Assembly (NCBI RefSeq): GCF_037975245.1
Contig: NC_092577.1
Coordinates: 5,726,001 to 5,790,000 of the forward strand
Direction of reading: 5' to 3'
Source: Apostichopus japonicus
Lineage: Eukaryota; Echinodermata; Holothuroidea; Aspidochirotida; Stichopodidae
DNA length: 64,000 nt
Part shown: positions 20,963-30,256 of the stretch, one piece after another
How the letters are laid out: each line of letters starts with the position of its first letter
How positions within the stretch are numbered: position 1 is the first letter of the stretch
Position numbers and translations under genes: made by a program
The notes under the pieces: generated by a model
What the model was told of the DNA's origin: nothing
Databases searched by the model: none
What the model saw: the letters and a program-made list of their open reading frames with translations, nothing else

Positions 20963-23573
20963 CATAATAATAATCATAATAATAATCATAATAATAATCA
21001 TAATAATAATCATAATAATAATCATAATAATAATCATAATAATAATCATAATAATAATCATAATAATAATCATAATAATAATCATAATAATAATCATAAT
21101 AATAATCATAATAATAATCATAATAATAATCATAATAATAATCATAATAATAATATAAACTTCTTATAAACCGCTTGCCATGAAATCTCAAAGCGCTGTA
21201 CAGCAAAAAAAAAAATTAAAGCTTAAAATTATAATAAAAATGCAAAATAGCATGAAGTGAGGTAAGATAATAAAAAAAAATAAAAGAATAAATATCACTC
21301 TAAGCATTTACAAAAATAAGTCTTAAAATTCTTCCTAAGAATATTAAGATTGTTCAAATTGCGGAGATCTGAAGGTAGGCTGTTCCAAACAACCGGAGCA
21401 GCGACAGAAAACCGTCTATCTCCGTAGAACTTGGTCCTCGAGTTATGTGAGTGACGTAGAAGAAGTTCAGATGATGAGCGGAGAGACCGGCCGGTCTTTA
21501 ATGGGTTTCTCTGTGTTATTTTGTAACATCTTAACAGATTATCCCTGGACAGACATAGTCTACGGTTGTATCCGCAATAACAACGATTGGGCTGGACCAA
21601 CAACCGATATCTTGTCTTGTCAGAAGCGATGCGCGGATGAAACTAGTTTCGTCTGTCTCTCCGTTGACTATAAGGATGGCGATTGCCATCTCAGCCGCTT
21701 TAACCGTGACAGCATTCGCCCAACGGAATATTACACACAGCCTTGCTATGTGGCCGGATGGCAATACTCCGAGAGAAGAGATTTAGGTAGGTGTTCAAAG
21801 TCACCAATCTCACATTTCTACTGGTGTATCTTAATACGGAATGAAACAATTATCAACTTCCAATTTTTGGGGGGAGGGTAAGAGGGAGGGGAGGGGGAGG
21901 GGAGGGGAGGGGGAGAGGGAGGGGAGGGGGAGGGGAGGGGGGTCCTCTGATGATCCTATTGTTTTGGTTCTATGCATCCCATCTTGTGTTTAATTTGTAT
22001 TAGTACTTAGTACTCTACTCTGGAATGTACATTTACTAAAACAAAAAACAAAACAAAAAACGCTATTTGAAATACATCAATAAAAAGATACATCTGGACA
22101 CGGTTTACAGAACCTTATACACCACAGTCATTGCATCTGCAGAAATAAACGTTATATCTCAGTCAAACATATATACGTCTTATTTTTCCATATATCCAGG
22201 TATTGATTCATAAATAGGGGCCACCAGACTAGCATACCTGATTCCACATTTGTATGAATATTATTCAAAAAAAGGAATAACCTGTTTCAAACTTAGATAC
22301 TTCCTCGAAACATTAGATGTCCACTCCTCTGATATATTTTAACCTCAAGCCACCTAACCAACGAACAACAGCCACGATATTAGGCTCTTGTAATGTCTAT
22401 TTTTTTCACGATTCCATTGAAGAGAGAACATAAACTGCAGATGATGTTAGCCAAAACGAATATGGCCGACCGTACCGCAACCTGAACGTAGAACATGTTA
22501 AGCATGACCGTGTATACTTATAATTTTAACAACCGAATTCCGCTCATGTATTACAACCCCTTGTAAAAGTTTATATCGAAAATAAGCGATAACATTTAAA
22601 TTTAAAAGTAGCAATATTTCTCCTCTCCTCTCCTCTCCTCTCCTCTCCTCTCCTCTCCTCTCCTCTCCTCTCCTCTCCTCTCCTCTCCTCTCCTCTCCTC
22701 TCCTCTCCTCTCCTCTCCTCTCCTCTCCTCTCCTCTCCTCTCCTCTCCTCTCCTCTCCTCTCCTCTCCTCTCCTCTCCTCTCCTCTCCTCTCCTCTCCTC
22801 TCCTCTCCTCTCCTCTCCTCTCCTCTCCTCTCCTCTCCTCTCCTCTCCTCTCCTCTCCTCTCCTCTCCTCTCCTCTCCTCTCCTCTCCTCTCCTCTCCTC
22901 TCCTCTCCTCTCCTCTCCTCTCCTCTCCTCTCCTCTCCTCTCCTCTCCTCTCCTCTCCTCTCCTCTCCTCTCCTCTCCTCTCCTCTCCTCTCCTCTCCTC
23001 TCCTCTCCTCTCCTCTCCTCTCCTCTCCTCTCCTCTCCTCTACTCTCATCTCATCTCCTCTCCTTTAAAGATTATTTCTGGACTGAAACAATCGAGGGCT
23101 GCATCCGAGGTAACAACGATTGGAACGGACGAGTCTCGAGCTTAGCGGATTGCCAACAGAAATGCTTAGATAAAAGAAGCTTTACTTGTCTGTCGATAGA
23201 TTACCTTAACGGTGACTGTCATCTCAGCAGATTTCACAGAAACACGATTCGACCGACCAGCGATTACACCCAGCCATGCTACGTTTCTGGTTGGTACTAC
23301 GCAGAGCGGGTCGACATTGGATCATGGACACCGGAGGAGAGCGCATGTATCAGAAACCATAACATCCGATCGATCACCGTGCCTAACTTGGACACATGCC
23401 GCTTGATTTGCAGTCAAGAGGACGGTTGTTGCTCTATTGACTACAAGAACGGAAATTGCAACCTTAGCCCGAATAATCGGGCTAATGTAAACCCTCCTAA
23501 TGATTACACGGAACCTTGCTACACAGCGGGCTGGCAATACTCCGAGAGGGTCGATCAATTCTGTCCCTTCTAA
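14839..23573 (+). CDS. Secreted protein with four PAN/apple-like modules
   Basis: Four exons (14839-14899, 15522-15773, 21538-21786, 23071-23573) join in frame to 354 codons. All three introns are phase 1. Exon 1 encodes a signal peptide (MMSYALIQVLLFF then IPFCLGQ). Exons 2 and 3 each encode one module of about 83 residues; exon 4 encodes two. Each module follows GCIRxxNDW, CxxxC, SFxCLSxDYKxGxC, NRxxxxPTxxYTxPCY and GWxYSER. The regular six-cysteine layout resembles PAN/apple domains, which bind proteins or carbohydrates in secreted proteins; that assignment is inference. The last module is the most divergent (DGCCSIDY) and the protein ends QFCPF. No transmembrane segment or other domain is seen. 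The start ATG sits directly after a ttttcag acceptor-like site, so an upstream non-coding exon is possible. Confidence 0.85.
15522..15773 (+). CDS. PAN-module gene, exon 2 (module 1)
   Basis: Acceptor gttatttcttag ends at 15521 and donor gtaagt starts at 15774; 252 bp with symmetric 1-1 phase. It encodes GKWTEDAEGCIRGKNDW through WHYAERLDVG. There is one extra cysteine (GRCKHC) compared with modules 2 and 3. Confidence 0.88.
16002..20546. mobile_element. CACTG-ended DNA element, 4.5 kb, in intron 2 of the PAN-module gene
   Basis: The left end reads CACTGTAAAAAATTTCTCTG and the right end is the inverted CACTGTAAAAAATGTCTGTG. Both are flanked by TA (16000-16001 and 20547-20548). The ends match at about 18 of 20 positions. 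Inside are AT-rich sequence, a G-run near 19055, a 35-bp tandem duplication near 19578-19639 and an antisense C2H2 zinc-finger exon. No transposase catalytic motif was recognised. The two ends may belong to one element or to two neighbouring copies. Confidence 0.6.
18491..18700 (-). CDS. C2H2 zinc-finger exon, antisense, probably transposon-borne
   Basis: On the minus strand an acceptor tactctcttgcag precedes ATGGTTACTTG at 18700. The frame reads MVTCSCGVHS, then FTCPEEKCNRIFVSYSALK and SHFYHDHRE: a C-X4-C-X12-H-X4-H finger. A GTATTG donor after HREDG would end the exon at 18523; otherwise the frame stops at 18491. Another CxC and an MCHYPLHQ segment precede the finger. It lies inside the CACTG-ended element, so a gene carried by that element is the simplest reading. 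Other exons were not found. A fragment with the same finger spacing occurs at 39733-39933. Confidence 0.45.
   Translation of the reverse strand: MVTCSCGVHSDTAARKMCHYPLHQNQPNFQFTCPEEKCNRIFVSYSALKSHFYHDHREDGIETLILSLS
20859..21153. repeat. (AAT)n followed by (CATAATAATAAT)n, tail of an antisense LINE
   Basis: Plain AAT units (about 20868-20961) change abruptly to a perfect 12-bp unit CATAATAATAAT repeated about 16 times to 21153. On the minus strand this is the 3' tail of the adjoining LINE remnant. Ile, Tyr/Asp and Asn/His reading frames across it are artefacts. Confidence 0.95.
21160..21530 (-). pseudogene. CR1/jockey-like LINE C-terminal remnant, antisense
   Basis: Reading the minus strand from about 21515: SLRSSSELLLRHSHNS, RTKFYGDRRFSVAAPVVWNS and NILRKNFKTYF, then a stop at 21295-21297. 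This is the usual C-terminus of CR1/L2/jockey-type reverse transcriptase proteins. The 3' UTR (GCTGTACAGCGCTTTGAG) leads into the microsatellite tail. The 5' truncation point lies within some 25 bp of the exon-3 acceptor of the PAN-module gene. Confidence 0.8.
21538..21786 (+). CDS. PAN-module gene, exon 3 (module 2)
   Basis: Acceptor catcttaacag ends at 21537 and donor gtaggt starts at 21787; 249 bp, symmetric 1-1 phase. It encodes YPWTDIVYGCIRNNNDW through GWQYSERRDLG with the six expected cysteines. Confidence 0.88.
21868..21942. repeat. Purine-rich GGGGAGG repeat near the start of intron 3
   Basis: About 75 bp of G-rich AG sequence begins about 80 bp after the exon-3 donor. It is roughly complementary in style to the pyrimidine array at the other end of the same intron. 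Confidence 0.85.
21943..22618. other. Middle of intron 3, nothing recognised
   Basis: AT-rich intronic sequence without a coding frame or recognised element. Confidence 0.6.
22619..23040. repeat. (TCCTC)n pentanucleotide array, about 84 units
   Basis: About 420 bp of perfect pentanucleotide repeat, followed by slightly degenerate TACTCTCATCTCATC and the tctcctttaaag acceptor at 23070. The array ends 30 bp before the exon-4 acceptor and so forms or extends its pyrimidine tract. The Gly-Glu-Glu-Arg-Arg minus-strand frame is an artefact. Confidence 0.97.
23071..23573 (+). CDS. PAN-module gene, exon 4 (modules 3 and 4, stop)
   Basis: Acceptor tctcctttaaag ends at 23070. Module 3 runs from YFWTETIEGCIRGNNDW to GWYYAERVDIG. 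Module 4 follows directly (SACIRNHNIRS to GWQYSERVDQF) and ends CPF, TAA at 23571-23573. Two modules in one exon imply intron loss between them or exon-internal duplication. Confidence 0.88.
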
Positions 23574-23622
23574 CTAGAATGACTTAGTTCATGCAGGCTG
23601 ATATAAAGTGGTGGTTAAAAAT

Positions 23623-23628
23623 AATAAA
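23623..23628 (+). other. Candidate polyadenylation signal of the PAN-module gene
   Basis: AATAAA, 50 bases after the stop codon. Confidence 0.6.
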
Positions 23629-23829
23629 ATCTTAATTTGGTAGTAGTAAAGATGAAATGTGTAAACGTTTTGCCAGCTTTATTAGATCTTAATGCATAAT
23701 TTACCAATGTAGATGAATTAGTCTATAGTATAATAAAGCAAACACATTGTTGCAAACAGTGAGTGGTTCATATTTTGTTTTCATTTTTGCCTTTGCGGGT
23801 TCAGGAATAGTTTTATAAATAGTGCTCAC

Positions 23830-24290
23830 TGGAGTGATCACGGTCACCCAATACTCATACCAAGTACAGTAACTACTGTTCATGTTCCACAACCGTGCAT
23901 CAGTAACTGCTGCGCTTTTTTCGTGACACGGTAACATGTGTTACAGGTGGCACACGGTAACATGTGTTACAGGTGGCACAAGGTAACATGTGTTACAGGT
24001 GGCACAGTAATTACTGAAAGCTTTTTTCTAACTGCAAATTTAAAAAATTTAAAATAAATTTTAAAATATATAATTTAAAATATTTTTTTATTATTATTTT
24101 TTTTTTAATTACTGCAAATTTTCACCTGTCCGACTCGTAGCTCAACGTGTAACAGCTTTCCGGTAATTACTGTGCCAACTGTTACACATGTTACCGTGTT
24201 GCGTACACAGTGAAGTAGTTACTGATGCACTGTTGTGGAACATTAACAGTAGTTACTGTATACTAGCTATGAGTATCGGGTGGAACGGTA
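23830..24290. mobile_element. Inverted-repeat element (MITE-like) with ACAGTAACTACTG arms
   Basis: The left arm (about 23836-23965) contains ATACTCATA, CAGTAACTACTGTTCATG and CCACAAC. The right arm (about 24160-24288) is its inverted copy. The left arm carries a block GGTAACATGTGTTACAGGTG repeated three times, against one in the right arm. The centre is A/T-rich. No coding content. Exact ends are uncertain because the inverted homology fades outward. Confidence 0.7.
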
Positions 24291-24444
24291 TATCAAAGTC
24301 TTCAAAGTAATCAGGAATGTTGATTTAGCTCAAAGGTCGACATGATTGTTTATTCATGAGAGGTTTATGAAAGGTACGTCTGTAAAATTCACAGTTTTCA
24401 AATGATCAGGAATGTTGCGGGAACTATAGTTGATTTAACTCATA

Positions 24445-25446
24445 GTAGTCAGGTGGCTTAGCAACTTTAACGTTACCGGCCGGACAAAAGTACCAAATTT
24501 GGCATGGAGTTTCTTTTCGACCTATCTATCGATTTTATCCGTGGAACCCACTTTATCGGTTCCGATTTTTCAAGATGGCGGCCAAAATCCAAGATGGCCG
24601 CCAGAAAAAAACGAAATGTCATATATCTGGCTGTAAAAATCAGAGATGAACAAATGAGGGGTCAATTCAGGTGTTTCCGGGGTCACTGAAACAGATGATG
24701 ATCATGGCATGTTGCTTGAGTAACCCACTTCCAAGATTGCGGCCAAAATCCAAGATGGCCGCCAGAAAAAAACGAAATGTCATATATCTGGCTGTAAAAA
24801 TCGGAGATGAACAAATGAGGGGTCAATTAAGGTGTTTCCGAGCTCACTGAAACAGATGATGGTCATGGTATGTTGCTTGGGCCACCCACTTCCAAGATGG
24901 CGGCCAGAATCCAAGATGGCCCCCTGGAAAAAAAAGGAAATTTCATATATATTCAATCTCCAGACCCCCTGTGCCCTTTTCTGATCGGGACCATCAAACC
25001 TTGCGTCCTCAAACGTGTAAATGAAACCGGGCTAGCACCCTGACTATATGTTATGGCTGGTATTCTAATTGTGTCACTTTGGTTGAGGAAGCCACTTAGG
25101 ACTTATTGGGGAACTTTGAGGTGTGGATAGACACTGTCGCAAACCCGTTATTATATGGGAGTTACGAGTGTCATGTAGGACTGATTACATTGAGTCAACT
25201 ATATAATAGGGTAACTTGAGGGAAAACAGACCAGATGTGAATACTGACTCATTGAGAGATTTTGTAGGATTGTGCACCCTTCATAAACACAACGTCAATT
25301 GTGCGAACAACACACGCTAAGCAGGTCACTAGGCATCTGGGGCATTTAACTCGTTCTTTTCGAACCTGTACCCCAGGGCTACTGTTAGCGAGGATCTCCA
25401 GGAAGACTTGTTGTCTGGTATAGACAAGCCCACCCCCCCCCCCCCC
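24445..25446 (+). repeat. Left arm of the long inverted repeat
   Basis: Contains an internal tandem block of about 180 bp (three partial copies of AAGATGGC, GGCCAAAATCCAAG and GTCATATATCTGGC between about 24570 and 24950). It ends in a C-run at 25432-25446. Confidence 0.85.
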
Positions 25447-25486
25447 ATAGTAAAACGATAGCTTGGGTTCGAATCTCTCCGTTGGT

Positions 25487-27107
25487 GAGCTCTGGACAGC
25501 GGTAGCAGCGATGAAGAAGGGAAAGTCCCCGGTCCTGATGGCCTCCCTGCTGAGTTATATAGGACATCTGGGAGGTTCTCGGTGGGGACTTTAGAGACGT
25601 GTTCTCTACCGCTTTCCAGTTGAATTACATGAGCCAAACACAGAGGGCTGGAAATATTGTTCTCCTCCCAAAGTCGGGAGACCCTTTGGACCCTAATAGG
25701 CGTACAATAACGCTGTTAAATCTGGACTACAAAATCCTGGCCAAAGCTTAGGAAATCGCTTAGCGAATGTGATGCCGGATATTGTAGGTCCTCTCCAGAC
25801 TTACGCTGTGCGAGTCCTTCGGATTGAACTCAGTGTTTATTCGTTGGTTCTCGTTACCATATAAGGACGTCACGAGCATGGTCACTGTTAACGGATTTAC
25901 TTCTGGTCCCTCCCCGGTTCGAAGGGGAGTCCGTCAGGGTTGTCCCCTCTCCCCGTTGTTGTATATTCTCTTCAGCGAAACGCTCAGTACCTCGCTGGAC
26001 AGATGCTTGGGGTTTCGACCTTTCAATGTACCGGGTGGGGCTAGAGTTAAATGCGTGCAATATGCCGATGACGTCACTTGTATTGTGTCGGACCTCGTCT
26101 CCTTGAAGCCTTTATCGAAGGTTTTGGCCACCTTATAAGAGGCTATGGTGCCAGACTTAACAAGTCCAAGACCAAAGGGCTGCATTCAGGAGGTTGGCGT
26201 GGCCAATCCCTCCCGTTCGATGCTACTTGGTCAGATGTCATGATCAGGGTAATCGGCATCTGGCTAGGTTATGGTGCCCCAGAGGCCACCACTTAGGCAG
26301 AGAAGGCTGATCAGGTGGAGGCAAGGCTCGACACATTCAATCGGAGGTGACTCTCCCTCCATGGGAAGGTTACAGTTGTCAATCGTTTTATTTTTTCCTC
26401 TCCTTCGGTATCCTGGTACGGTGATCGCTGCACCAGGTTATTCATTGGTACGATTGGAGAGGATCATTTTTTATATCATTTGGGGAACGTGCAAACCAAA
26501 CCTTCTCAAAAGGACCGTTCTGTAAAAGACCCCCTTGAGCGGGTGGGCATGGTTTGGTCCACCTACCATCTTAACTGCGCTTTCTCCTTTTGAAAGGTTT
26601 TTTCGTTGCGTTTGAGAATCCCTCGTTTGCATTTTTTGGTTCTGGGGTGGTTTTCTTTTTCGCCACTACTGGCCCGGATCCTTTTCCAATAACCGGTCAA
26701 AGGCGACACGCTCTTCTGGGTGTATACTCAGATTGGTGACTCACTTTGTAGAATCAAAGAGGAGGGTGGTCCAGATGTTCTGCTTAACGTGGCCCACTCG
26801 GCTTGCCAAACCGCCATCTCTCCAGATGTGTGGTGTTCTGTGTTGTAAGTCACCAGATAGCCGTCTCCGGGACTTCGCGAGGAGGATTGCACATGGGGTC
26901 CTCATCACTAACCATTTTCGCCTAGTCAGGTGGCGATTAGGTTATGGGATTTGTCCCTGTGTGGGCTGTAAAGCCATTAGGACTATGCAACACCTTTGCT
27001 GGAGTGTCCCTTTGTCCGGTTGGTGTCGGAATAATGGTTTCACGCCTTCATTATTGGTGTTATTGGTTGTTATTGTTGTTGTTTTGGTTATTAGTGTCAT
27101 TGGTTGA
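25487..27107 (+). pseudogene. Tx1/L1-like LINE reverse transcriptase, broken
   Basis: Several frames must be joined. About 25490-25580: ELWTAVAAMKKGKSPGPDG and LPAELY. From about 25824: GVRQGCPLSPLLYILFSETL and KCVQYADDV, the polymerase signature with the catalytic Asp pair. About 26140-26525: thumb-like sequence ending IWGTCKPNLLKRTVL. About 26733-27107: RDFARRIAHGVL and CPCVGCKAIRTMQHLCW, like the C-terminal zinc-binding region of Tx1-type elements. Multiple stops and frameshifts make it non-functional. The endonuclease part is absent. Confidence 0.8.
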
Positions 27108-27164
27108 CCCCAGATGACTAGTGACCCGACTTAGCGTGTGTTGTTCGCAGAATTGATATGTGTT

Positions 27165-28156
27165 TATGAAGGGGGGGGGGGGGGCCTTGTCTATACCAGA
27201 CAACAAGTCTTCCTGGAGATCCTCCCTAATAGCAGACCTGTAGTACATGTCCGAAAAGAACGACCTAAATACCTCAGATGCCTAGTGACCTGACTTAGCG
27301 TGTTTTGTTCGCACAACTGACATTGTGTTTATGAGTCGGTATTCACATCTGGTCTGTTTTCCCTCAAGTTACCCTATTATATAGTTGACTCAATGTAATC
27401 AGTCTTACATGACACTCGTAACTCCCATATAATAACGGGTTTGCGACAGTGTCTATCCACGGTCGATCACACCTCAAAGTTCCCCAATAAGTCCTAAGTG
27501 GCTTCCTGAGCCAAAGTGACACAATTAGAATACCAGCCATAACATATAGTCAGGGTGCAAGCCCGGTTTCATTTACACGTTTGAGGACGGAAGGTTATAG
27601 GTCCCGATCAGAAAAGGGCACAGGGGGTCTGGGGATTGAATATATATGAAATTTCCTTTTTTTTCCAGGGGGCCATCTTGGATTCTGGCCGCCATCTTGG
27701 AAGTGGGTGGCCCAAGCAACATACCATGACCATCATCTGATTCAGTGAGCTCGGAAACACCTGAATTGACCCCTCATTTGTTCATCTCCGATTTTTACAG
27801 CCAGACATATGACATTTCGTTTTTTTCTGGCGGCCATCTTGGATTTTGGCCGCCATCTTGGAAGTGGGTTACTCAAGCAACATGCCATGATCATCATCTG
27901 TTTCAGTGACCCCGGAAACACCTGAATTGACCCCTCATTTGTTCATCTCTGATTTTTACAGCCAGATATATGACATTTCGTTTTTTTCTGGCGGCCATCT
28001 TGGATTTTGGCCGCCATCTTGAAAAATCGGAACCGATAAAGTGGGTTCCACGGATAAAATCGATAGATAGGTCGAAAAGAAACTCCATGCCAAATTTGGT
28101 ACTTTTGTCCGGCCTGTAACGTTAAGCCTAAAAATTGTTGCTAAGCCACCTGACTA
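27165..28156 (-). repeat. Right arm of the long inverted repeat
   Basis: Inverted copy of 24445-25446. It begins with a G-run at 27169-27183 and GTCTATACCAGACAACAAG. A degenerate extra copy of an inner arm segment (ACTAGTGACCCGACTTAGCG) lies just inside at 27111-27166. Confidence 0.85.
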
Positions 28157-28865
28157 TAGGTCGACAAATGCAATTCATGAGAGGTTTATCAAACTTACGT
28201 CTGTAGCCTTCGGAATAAATTTTACTAACTTTCTGTTCTACCACATATTGAAGAGCAACAAAATTAAAATTAAAAATTAACAGTGATTAAGGAGATCACA
28301 GCTATATATGTCTAACTAATCATAAGAAACGGTAAACAAACGCGATCACAGAACCAAATAGTTTTAATATCTAAGAAACCAGAAGGAAATATTCTCATCA
28401 TGACAATGCAAATTAATCTCGGGCCTATATATGCAAGAGTAATTCAAATGTTCGACTTGCAACAAACGTGCTCCAGATAGATCCAGTTCTTCAGAGGCAT
28501 CGACATTAATAAGGACAAATATAAACATCAGGCTATTTCACAGGCCATCGTTTTGACTTCTGTAAATGCAAACACATTAATATTCTTCATCTCATACTTC
28601 CCCGCGGGTCCAATGATTTGCTCTTTCATCATCTGAAGGCTTGAAGAAACACTGAACTGTATTTTTGCATTAGAAGAACTGTAAAATTATTGAGCTGATT
28701 GATGAGCCGATTTATAAAAGTAATTGCAAGAAAAACGAGAAAATAAAACAAACGATGAAGTTATGTTTTCTGGAGTATGAAGAGGAAAACCAATAAGATG
28801 TTGCAACATAGTCAATGTAAAGTAAATCCGAACATGAAAATTACAACACCAATAGAACTGTATTT
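28157..28865. other. Intergenic, no gene recognised
   Basis: The first 50 bp (AGGTCGACAAATG and TTCATGAGAGGTTTAT) repeat sequence found at 24337-24388 outside the other end of the long-TIR element. Nothing else recognised. Confidence 0.55.
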
Positions 28866-29670
28866 GCCTGCGAATACGCAGCATTGTAGTGCGTGTGGGG
28901 TGCTTGCAGTATTAGGAAGAACGTGGCAAATACGCAGTATTGTAGAGCGTGTGGGGGGCTTGCAGTATTAGGAAGAACTTTGCAAATACGCAGTATTGTA
29001 GTGATTGTGGGTTGCTTGCAGTATTAGGAAGAACTTTCCGGTTAATCATGGTGTTATTTTTTGAGAGGACAACACACCAGGGAGTATAGTCATATAGTGG
29101 AGGTACCTTCAAAGTGAGGGTGCTTTTGAGCGCCGTGACAGGCTCAGAATAAGTTGGCTACGCAGCTAGCCTCTGACACTGCCAATGTACAGAGAGACTA
29201 TATATGAAACTTTAAGTTTCAACGTCCAGTCATGTATGGGTATCGTTCACTTGGCCAGTAATGGCAACATTGTAGCGCGAACGCGCACTACAATAACTAG
29301 AACTGCGTTTTCCTGCACGCGTGGAGTTCTTGCAAGGCAGTATTAGGAAGAGCTTTGCAAATACGCAGTGATGTAGTGCGTGTGTGGTGCTTGCAGTATT
29401 ACGAAGAACTTTTCTTCATGGTGTTATTTTTTTGCGGGCGGACGACACACCAGGGAGTAAAGTCATATTGTAGGTACCTACAAAGTGAGGGCGCTTGTGA
29501 GCGCTTTGACAGGCTCAGAATAAGATGGCTACGCGGCTAGCCTCTGAAACTGCAAATTTACAGACACTATATGAAACTTTAAGTTTCAACGTCCAGTCAT
29601 GTAGGTATTGTTTGCTTGGCATGTAATGCCAATATCGTAGCGCGCACGCGCACTGCAATAATAAAAGCTA
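28866..29670. repeat. Nested tandem duplications (57-bp and 374-bp units)
   Basis: A 57-58 bp unit with ACGCAGTATTGTAG and CTTGCAGTATTAGGAAGAAC occurs three times from about 28877. A larger unit of about 374 bp (28981 to about 29354) is repeated at 29355-29670 and shares ACACCAGGGAGTA, GACAGGCTCAGAATAAG and CTAGCCTCTGA. Confidence 0.75.
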
Positions 29671-30256
29671 TGCCGTTCATTAGAATCATCATTGCTGCGA
29701 AGCTTTTGCATGATTCACTTTCCTCCCACTTCCATGAGATGTGTACCAGAAGAGGCGGTTCCATGAGATGTGATAACATCACCTCCCTTAAAGAGAGACG
29801 ACATGACTTACCGTAGCAGAAGATGTTGACAGACAGGCTGGTGTAGAAATTAATAGATAACGGTTAGCGATAAAATCCCCCTCCCCCTCCCCCACTATGG
29901 TACAAGTGCAGAACCTTTTACTTGCAAAAACGAGGCAATTTTTCATATCCGGCTTCGTCAGAATACATGATGCAAAATAGTTGACCGGAAAGCCGGGTCG
30001 GGTAGTAAAGGTATCGCACCACTATTAGAGTAGTGTTCATCCGCTCAGAGAAGAGAGGTAAAGTACCTAAGGTAAAGTGTGTTTAATCATGTTATCGGTT
30101 ACCGTCATCGTTTGTTCTGCCTTTATATGAAAGAGCATACTTTAAAGTACAGGGAGTGTGAAAATAGGGAGGATCAAACTGTGATATAAACCATTTTAGA
30201 AAATCTTTGGTTAAATGTCGATATTACTCCGAGCGAGCAGATGGAAGGGTGGGGGT
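29671..30256. other. Intergenic, no gene recognised
   Basis: Short C-run near 29876-29893. Nothing else recognised. Confidence 0.5.

Larger units (their letters stand above)
24445..28156. mobile_element. Long-terminal-inverted-repeat element, 3.7 kb, enclosing a LINE remnant
   Basis: Arms of about 1 kb (24445-25446 and 27165-28156) are inverted copies of each other. They include an identical 61-codon frame on opposite strands. The outer ends read TAGTCAGGTGGCTTAGCAAC and its complement. Left flank AACTCATAG and right flank TAGGTCGAC suggest a TAG duplication. A related unoccupied sequence, CTCAAAGGTCGACATG, lies at 24331-24346 and shows the likely empty site. The interior (about 25487-27107) is a decayed Tx1-like reverse transcriptase. 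No transposase was recognised. Confidence 0.75.

Noticed and set aside
20787-21206. Reading frames of 100-139 codons rich in Tyr/Asp, Ile or Asn/His
   Set aside because: They span the AAT and 12-bp microsatellite and reflect its period.
22498-23049. 183-codon Gly-Glu-Glu-Arg-Arg frame on the minus strand
   Set aside because: A five-base repeat gives open frames in all phases on that strand. It lies in an intron of a plus-strand gene.
23865-24260. TA target duplication directly at CAGTAAC ends of the MITE
   Set aside because: Inverted homology continues outside these positions on both sides, so they are not the true ends.
24504-24689. A 61-codon protein encoded identically at 24504-24689 (plus) and 27903-28088 (minus)
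   Set aside because: The identity comes from the 1-kb inverted repeat. The frame is short, has no family resemblance and contains repeated AAGATGGC blocks.
25434-25510. A tRNA-like B box (GGTTCGAATC) near the C-run
   Set aside because: No A box or acceptor pairing at the right distance. The sequence runs directly into the LINE reverse transcriptase frame.
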